Below are positions 24,167 to 30,378 of a stretch of DNA of 30,378 nucleotides, one piece after another. Positions within the stretch are counted from its first letter, which is position 1; the number at the start of each line of letters is the position of its first letter. The notes under the pieces were generated by a model that saw only the letters and a program-made list of their open reading frames with translations, had not been told where the DNA came from and did not search any database. Origin of the DNA: Vitrella brassicaformis (taxonomy: Eukaryota > Sar > Vitrellaceae). The stretch is taken from contig CDMY01000287.1 of assembly GCA_001179505.1 (NCBI GenBank), forward strand, positions 2,768 to 33,145, read 5' to 3'. Position numbers and translations under genes: made by a program.

Positions 24167-24345
24167 TCCTAAGCAGCATCGCACAATGCAAGCAGACACA
24201 GACACACATCTGCGCAGACGTACATGAAATGAACGAATGGGTCCGTCTGCGCTAGCACTCGCAACGTTAACACGCTTCGAAGCGCATCAATTGCTCGGGA
24301 AATGAACCAAGATATAAGATGTACGCAGCGATTCCCCCGCCCTCC
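24167..24345 (+). repeat. Dispersed repeats R1 and R2 side by side
   Basis: R1 (24167-24238) matches 19331-19401. R2 (about 24280-24337, GAAATGAACCAAGATATAAG and flanks) matches about 19932-19988. In the 19-kb region the two are about 530 bases apart, with the copied exon of the 17.1-kb gene between them. Confidence 0.85.
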
Positions 24346-24366
24346 CCCTGCTTGTCAACCAGTCAA

Positions 24367-25277
24367 TCACACCCGTCGATTCTGCGACCGCTCCCATCTC
24401 ATGACACACCTGCACACCCACACACACAGCGCACACAGAATGTGGTCGACCGACCTGTGTCCGTCCCAGACACAACGAAGGCTGTCTGTCTGACCTCCAA
24501 GCGACCAGCTGCACAACGTAGGCCACACACGCCGGCCCAGGCGTCGCCCAGAAAGCCGCGGCCGCCAGCATCTGGGGGTCCGTCAGGGCAGTCAGCGAGC
24601 GCACCACCAACCCTCTCCCAGCAGTGTCCCTGATCGATTCGAATGACACACACACACAGACACAGGCAGACCTGGGGGTGGATTCCGCGAAGTGGGTTGG
24701 AGAGAAGAAGTGGGTTATAAATAGAAGGGTTGTTTGGATGGTTTTCGCACCAAGCCCTGGGTGGTCTTGGTTCTTGTCTATCAGTCGTATGTGGGCCTGC
24801 AGGTGGCCATCAATGGTCATCCTACGGTCAAGCTTGCGTAGCGTCGTCGGTTTGCTGACCCGCCCCTCTCTCTTGGCGTGTGTGGCCAACTCGAGGTGCA
24901 CTTGACCCATGTGTTGGATGGGCCGGGCCACACACACAGAGCGAAAGACGTGCCTGAGGAGATGACACTCACACAAAGAGGGGAGGGAGCGGGTCAGTCA
25001 GAAGTAAGTACCTCAGAGAGCACCGCTCGATGGCTGTGCGTACCAAGTCGGATGCCCCGGTCAATCTATTGCCCAGAAATCTCCGGCACACGCCCTCGTG
25101 GCTGAGCTGCACATGCGGCAGATCCCCACACACACAACAGTATGTCTGTGAGTGATTGCAGGCAAACGCACAGTGGGCAGAGGCCAATCAACGCATAGCA
25201 TAGCGCTCACCGAGAGCAGTCCTCTGACACCCAAATGAGCCTTGGGGTCTTCGCGCAACTGACGCGGCCATCTCGAC
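24367..25277 (-). CDS. Hypothetical gene with captured 3' exons of the membrane protein
   Basis: Exons on the minus strand: about 25211-25277 (QLREDPKAHLGVRGLLS), 25012-25106 (LSHEGVCRRFLGNRLTGASD), 24672-24953 (HMGQVHLELATHAKREG and RRMTIDGHLQAHIRL), then 24495-24629 and 24367-24409. The last two are a third copy of the final two exons of the membrane protein gene (LTALTDPQMLAAAAFWAT; end RWERSQNRRV). The junction from 24672 to 24629 is in phase, so the fused frame is open to the shared stop. The N-terminal exon is incomplete: its frame lacks an ATG, and the ATG at about 25268 is in another frame. The first three exons match no family I know. The gene would be divergent from the secreted gene at 25388. 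Confidence 0.45.
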
Positions 25278-25387
25278 CTGCGGATCAGAAATAGTGGGAC
25301 AGGCGGACTTTTTAAACCCCCTCCCCGTTTCCCCCCGCCGCCGCCGCCCCCGGGTTTCGAGGGCCTGGCGGAGTCGTTTTCTGTGGC

Positions 25388-26703
25388 ATGGCCTTCCGTC
25401 GCGCCCTTTTCACTCTTGCCGTCTTCATCCTCGCTGTGCACCAATGCTGCCAGGTACACAGTTGAAACGGGACGCAGTGCTTCCCCCTGTCTGTCGTGCG
25501 AACTTACAGGGTGCCGGACCAGGCAACCGCTCGCACAAGGGCCAGCCAGGCAACCACACACAAGACCACACACACAAGGGCCGGCCAGGCAACCACACAC
25601 AGAAGGGCACGTGCACGTGTTGGGACGACAAAGAATCCGTGAGGGCCGACATCCACAGGGAGTTTGCCAGTGGCGGTGTGATTTGGGGACAGGAATCTGA
25701 ATCCATCTCCGAGGGTCTGCTTGACAAGTTCGCACGAGAACTGAGTTTCGATTTGGGTCGGTTCGGCACACCAGTGCCAGCTGTGGATAAGGAGACCATT
25801 CGCTGGCTCACAGACAGTAAGACCGTCCTACAGGGAGCCTTCCTCCTTCTGATCCTTTTGGTTTCTCAGATGCCCTCTCAGCGAGGAACTTCGTTGTTGA
25901 CGACAAGCTGGTTCGCTGCGCTATCAGACAGCACACAGGTCTCCATCTCCGTGCATCCATGTGTGCAGGTGTCCGTGGTGTATCGTCGTGCTTTATATCC
26001 GAAGGAGACTTGCAATCCCCGGTTTTGCTGGCCACACGGATTTTCATGCAGCAAATGCGGATGTTCATCGCGAGGGTGCAGGCTTTCTAAGACCGACCAA
26101 CCTTATGTGGGCTGGAAGATCGTCACGCACGGCGTGAGTCCTGCACAGCCATGCCGACACCCAGCCGCCTTCAAGTCGTGCCCAACGGACCCCGGCGACC
26201 GCTTCGTGGTCTTCCCGCCCAACCTTGACCCTTGGCGCGGCAGGGCGGTGGCCGATGCTACAAGCCTTGGCCCCTGGGAGGTGGTGTGTCTCATCACCCT
26301 CAACAACAATGACGGTCGGTTGATGGCTGAAGAGGAGGTCGCCATGATCTCTCACGGTCATAATAGTCGCGACCAACAGTTCATCACGTCGCTTCCAGAG
26401 GGAGTGTTTGCCGCCCGCAAAGCAATCAGCAACTGGGAGCGCATGCGCATCTTCAAGCTGGGTGGAGACCGCCAGCCCATTGGCGGCCAGATCAGCTATG
26501 GTGACAAGGTGGCGGTGTGGAGCAAAGCATCGGGAAAGTGGTGGGCTGCTGAGCAGTGCAATGGCGGCGTCAACGCCAACAGGGAAACCATCGGTCCGTG
26601 GGAAACGTTCCTGTATACCAAGGGCGAGTGCACGTGTTGGGACAACAAAGAATCCAAGAAAGCCGACATCGCCAGGGAGTTTGCCAGTGGCGGTGTGATT
26701 TGA
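25388..26703 (+). CDS. Secreted protein, unit 1: linker, Cys-rich region, beta-trefoil
   Basis: Exon 25388-25453 encodes a signal peptide (MAFRRALFTLAVFILAVHQC). A 56-base intron leads to 25510-26703, giving 419 residues to the TGA. After the signal comes a linker with three N-glycosylation sequons in PGN repeats (GNRSHKG, GNHTQ, GNHTQ), then TCTCWDDKES and an ordered domain. Next is a variable segment with six closely spaced cysteines. Last is a fascin-like beta-trefoil at about residues 221-390 (GDRFVVFPP, LGPWEVVCLI, GPWETF; compare ANR..xGPWETF in fascins). It continues into the opening of unit 2 before stopping. Likely a surface or extracellular binding protein; the ligand is unknown. 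Another reading would splice out 25817-25869 and 26134-26164, but then TAA at 26088 ends it, so the unspliced frame is preferred. Confidence 0.6.
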
Positions 26704-27640
26704 GGACCGGTTTGGGGACCGGAACATTCAGATTCCTCCTTTTCCGTCACTGAGGATCTGCTTGACGAGTTCGCACGAAAACTGAGTTTCGATTTGGGTC
26801 GGTTCGGCACACCAGTGCCAGCTGTGGATAAGGAGACCATTCGCTGGCTCACAGACAGTAAGACCGTCCTACAGGGAGCCTTCCTCCTCCTTCTGATCCT
26901 TTTGGTTTCTCAGATGTCGGCTCAGAGAGGGACTTCGTTGTTGGCGACAAGCTGGTTCGCTGCGCTGTCAGAGAGCACAAAGGTCTCCATGTCCGTGCTT
27001 CCATGTGTGCAGGTGTCCGTGGTGTATCGTCGTGCTTCATATTCGAAGAAGACTTGCGAGTCCGAAAGGATTTGCTTGGGGTGCAGCAACTGCGGATGTT
27101 CATCGCTAGGGTGCAGGCTTTCCTCGAGCAACCAACCTTATGTGGGCTGGAAGATCGTCACGCACGGCGTGAGTCGTGCACAGCCATGCCGACACCCAGC
27201 CGCCTTCAAGTCGTGCCCAACGGACCCCGGCGACCGCTTCGTGGTCTTCCCGCCCAACCTTGACCCTTGGCGCGGCAGGGCGGTGGCCGATGCTACAAGC
27301 CTTGGCCCCTGGGAGGTGGTGTGTCTCATCACCCTCAACAACAATGACGGTCGGTTGATGGCTGGAGAGGAGGTCGCTATGATCTCTCACGGTCATAATG
27401 GTCGCGACCAACAGTTCATCACGTCGCTTCCAGAGGGAGTGTTTGCCGCCCGCAAAGCAATCAGCAACTGGGAGCGCATGCGCATCTTCAAGCTGGGTGG
27501 AGACGGCCAGATCAGCTATGGTGACAAGGTGGCGGTGTGGAGCAAAGCGTCGGGAAAGTGGTGGGCTGCTGAGCAGTGCAATGGCGGCGTCAACGCCAAC
27601 AGGGAAACCATCGGTCCGTGGGAGACGTTCAGGATCCGAT
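25603..27640 (+). repeat. Tandem duplication of an approximately 1-kb coding unit
   Basis: Unit 1 (about 25612-26620) and unit 2 (about 26635-27640) align end to end. Nearly all indels are multiples of three (3, 9, 12 and 15 bases), as expected for coding copies. Confidence 0.92.
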
Positions 27641-27648
27641 TCCTGTGA
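26704..27648 (+). CDS. Unit 2 of the tandem secreted gene, in frame after a single TGA
   Basis: The frame of unit 1 stays open from 26704 to the stop at 27646-27648, so only TGA at 26701-26703 separates the two units. Unit 2 really begins at about 26632 (ECTCWDNKES, matching TCTCWDDKES of unit 1) and ends GPWETFRIRFL. It has no signal peptide of its own; its first in-frame ATG is inside, at 26914. The beta-trefoil part is about 98% identical to unit 1, apart from a 15-base in-frame deletion. It could be the C-terminal half reached by readthrough or by removal of a 39-base stretch (about 26695-26733). It could also be a disabled copy. Confidence 0.5.
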   Translation, partial: GPVWGPEHSDSSFSVTEDLLDEFARKLSFDLGRFGTPVPAVDKETIRWLTDSKTVLQGAFLLLLILLVSQMSAQRGTSLLATSWFAALSESTKVSMSVLPCVQVSVVYRRASYSKKTCESERICLGCSNCGCSSLGCRLSSSNQPYVGWKIVTHGVSRAQPCRHPAAFKSCPTDPGDRFVVFPPNLDPWRGRAVADATSLGPWEVVCLITLNNNDGRLMAGEEVAMISHGHNGRDQQFITSLPEGVFAARKAISNWERMRIFKLGGDGQISYGDKVAVWSKASGKWWAAEQCNGGVNANRETIGPWETFRIRFL

Positions 27649-28658
27649 TCGATTGATGTCAGGGGTCTGGAGTGTGGGGCTGACTGACCCGTCTGTGTGT
27701 GTGTGTCGGGTCCACGGGACACAGACAGTCCTTTGCATATGGATCGCTTCTCTATTCGGGTGCATTTTTTCTTCCGTACGTATTTGTATACGTGCTCGGC
27801 TGCATGATCATTTTTCGGCTCTCCTGTGCCTGCCTTGCAGAATTTTCTGTGTGCGTGTGTGGATGCGTGTGCTGGTAGTTAGTGCATGGAGCCATCGACA
27901 AATGTCTATCGGTGGATAGAGACGTGCCTGTGTAGTGTTTCGTGTCTATTTCAGTCAGCACCGGCCTGCAAGTAGAAGTCCGTTGTGTCTTTGCGTGGGT
28001 GGTGGAATTCCGACACCACATCGTTCGAACATGTCATTATGCATCACTCACAGACCCATCCACACACACACGATGCTGTAGCCCTAAATCCACCTAAGTA
28101 TGTGGTGTGGATGAAGGCATGAGCGCGTGGAAACAGCGCTTTGTGCACGTTGGAAACCACACATGATGTGTTCAGGTCTGTGCCGCACACACGTCAGTCA
28201 GTCGGCCAACATACACCATTGATTGCATGATGCGATCCATACACATCAGGCAGTCAGTCGTCGAGCCGAATAAACAGAGAAACACATAACACACGGGCTG
28301 AATATAGACAACACAAATCTATACGTGCGATGCACATGAAGACAGACAGACATACACAGACATACCGACCGACAGGCACTTACCTGTGTGTGTGGATGAT
28401 GGATACGAAGGAATGGACAGTACAGACCAACGACCGACGCCAGACAGACACAGTACACTCCGACACAGACAGACAGAGCGCAGACAGACAGACAAAACCG
28501 GTCGGTCGTCAGTCGTCATATGTGTGTATGTGTGTGGATGGCACCGACAAATGACGGGTGCCCATATACGCCTACAAAGCCCTACTTACTGGTACCACAC
28601 ACCAACGTACACGCACACTGCACACTGCACACATGCGCCCGTCACATCAATCAGCCAA
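27649..28658. other. Intergenic
   Basis: No gene seen. From about 28118 rightward it is the second copy of the segmental duplication. CAGA, TGTG and CA repeats are common. Confidence 0.6.
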
Positions 28659-29311
28659 TCACATTCGTCGGTTCTGCGACCGCTCCCATCTCATGACACA
28701 CCTGCACACGCACACACACACACACAGCACGCAGCGCAGAGAAATAGCACGTTCATCGCGGCGTGAGTGGGGTTGGCACACACAAGGAAGGCTGTCTGTC
28801 TGACCTCCAAGCGACCAGCTGCACAACGTAGGCCACACACGCCGGCCCAAGCGTCGCCCAGAAAGCCGCGGCCGCCAGCATCTGGGGGTCCGTCAGGGCA
28901 GTCAGCGAGCGCACCACCAACCCTCTCCCAGCAGCATCCCTGATCGATCGAATGACACACACGCAGAGCAGCCGCAGCCGCATGTGTGTGTCTCTCTGTT
29001 GTGTGTGTCAGGTTCTCACCACCCACACACGCCGTGGGGGTAGAATGGCTGCATGGTGCCTTTGTTGGCGTCGAAGGGCAGCTGGGCGGGGCCGTTGGTC
29101 GCCAGACCGATCGCACAGGCGCTCATGGCCGACAGGTACGGGCTCACCGCCTCACACACACCTGCACACACACGCGTGTGTGTGTGTGAGGCGTTGACTG
29201 ATGCGCTTGTGTGTGTACCTCCGATTGCGAGTGCGACTGACCCCCAGACGACGACACGCCAGCGGGACTTGAGCAGCTGTATCTTCAACACCTGCGCCAA
29301 CACACACACAC

Positions 29312-29342
<31 letters not shown>

Positions 29343-30344
29343 AGCAAAGGTGCGTGTGGCCGACTGACTGACCCCAGCGGCGCTCATTTTGACGTTGTCG
29401 AGCAGCAGGGTGCCCACCACCACCACCAGGGCACACACATAGCTGCCCCGATCTGCCACCACACACACATATGATGACACACACCCCTCTCTATGTATAT
29501 GCGTTTGACCGTCCCGGTGCGAGTGTGTGTGTACCTCCCCCGGTGGCAGCGAGGTGCATTCCGAGTGCTCTCAGGATTGCGGGCGGCGGCACCAGCAGCG
29601 CCAGGCCGGTCACCGGCCACAACGACTTTTGACGCATACGCGAGATCAGACCGAAGATGGCCATGGACACGACGGCCGCCAGCACGCCCGTGACACCCAG
29701 CACCACACCGACCGTTGAGGCCCCCTCACCCCCTGAACACACACACATGCGCTTCTTTGTGTTTTGTGTTCGTGTTTGTGGGTATTCCGTCACCAGAGGC
29801 ATCGGCAGTCCCCGGCTCTCCCATGTCGTCGGTAGCCAGCCGTCTCAGCAATGAGTGCAGGGCCATCTGCTGGTGGTGGTGAGATGAAGCGCTCTCGGTG
29901 CTTGTGCCGGGCTCCTGAGGCATGGGTGTGGAGGTGGCGAGCATCAGCAGCCACGCCAGCCACAGCACAGAGGGGAACGACGACAGCGAGCTGAGCCACA
30001 AGCAACCAAACAGACAGACAGAGGAGATGTGTCTATGTGTGGGGGCGGGGCGGTTTGTCTGACTTGATGCAGTCTGCTGCAGCGATGGTCCAGAAGCATG
30101 TGGCTGAGGAGGGATGGCCGGCCTTTGGTGTGGCTGCTGGTGGCTGTGAGGCCTTGTGGCGCCTCTTCGAGCACAGTAAAGGCACGTCGAACGGCCTGCA
30201 AAGATGCCATGCGTGGACACACACGCACAGGTATCTCATGGTGTGTGTGTGTGTGTGTACCACTCGACGCTGGGCAGCTTGGTCTCTCCGATCACCGGCG
30301 GGAGCCCCAGCAGCAGTGCAAGACCCACCAGAAACAGCAGCACA
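28659..30344 (-). CDS. Multi-pass membrane protein, 5' part beyond the window
   Basis: Exons on the minus strand: 30261-30344, 30064-30195, 29794-29990, 29535-29732, 29373-29452, 29219-29291, 29020-29161, 28805-28939 and 28659-28701, all in phase to the stop. Hydrophobic helices include VLLFLVGLALLLGLPPVIGE, VGVVLGVTGVLAAVVSMAIF, YVCALVVVVGTLLLD, VVVWGSVALAIGG and MLAAAAFWATLGPACVAYVV. A Ser/His/Gln-rich loop lies between helices (29.8-29.95 kb). The helix spacing and the central loop recall auxin-efflux-carrier (AEC) type transporters, but the resemblance is weak and I do not assign it. The N-terminus is cut off by the window end. Its last five exons are duplicated at 23357-24115, and its last two also at 24367-24629. 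Confidence 0.68.
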
Positions 30345-30355
30345 CTGCACACACA

Positions 30356-30378
30356 TTCCCCCCCCCCCCCCCCCCCCC
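30356..30378. repeat. Poly-C run at the window end
   Basis: At least 20 consecutive C at the right edge. It looks like a contig edge where a homopolymer stopped the assembly. Confidence 0.8.

Noticed and set aside
24712-24722. TTATAAATA as a TATA box
   Set aside because: It lies inside the best reading of a minus-strand exon, and no gene starts just downstream.

Overview
The window looks like nuclear DNA of a compact, intron-rich, GC-rich protist. Genes on both strands are split by many short introns (about 50-130 bases, GT-AG with one probable GC-AG) that are full of CA/TG and CT/GA runs. Gene content fits an alveolate alga, and a chromerid such as Vitrella would be a good guess: the S-adenosylhomocysteine hydrolase carries the insertion seen in plants and apicomplexans, and several secreted or membrane proteins have no obvious relatives. 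The organism assignment is inference. There is no CRISPR array, rRNA or recognisable tRNA. A run of 300 N lies in an intron, and the window ends in a poly-C run.

Layout, left to right. 1-649: local repeats. 650-4029 (+): a Hel2/ZNF598-type RING and C2H2 ubiquitin ligase of ribosome quality control. 4.4-5.2 kb (-): a probable unrecognised gene. 5898-7699 (-): an unrecognised membrane-type gene with a Doa1/PLAA-like WD40 end in a shifted frame. 7731-9148 (+): a C3HC4 RING protein. 10545-13143 (-): S-adenosyl-L-homocysteine hydrolase. 13360-16565 (+): the Hsp70/Hsp90 co-chaperone STI1/HOP in 17 exons. 17110-17902 (-): a 171-residue unknown. 18179-19101 (+): a small MGC-starting protein. 19621-21322 (-): a coiled-coil gene that contains pieces copied from STI1 and from the 17.1-kb gene. 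21795-22586 (+): a secreted Cys-rich protein. 23357-24115, 24367-25277 and 28659-30344 (-): three loci sharing 3' exons of one multi-pass membrane protein. 25388-27648 (+): a secreted protein made of two tandem units, each ending in a fascin-like beta-trefoil.

Two features stand out. First, many genes are in closely spaced head-to-head pairs (7699/7731, 13143/13360, 17902/18179, 21322/21795, about 25277/25388), which suggests shared bidirectional promoters. Second, the right half is a workshop of segmental duplication. Exons are copied together with their introns and splice sites and land in phase inside other genes, giving at least two apparent chimeric genes. The tandem secreted gene also has a single in-frame UGA between its units and a fast-diverging segment between almost identical flanks.

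All splice models come from reading frame, GT-AG sites, phase matching and, where possible, family homology. No transcript or database evidence was available.
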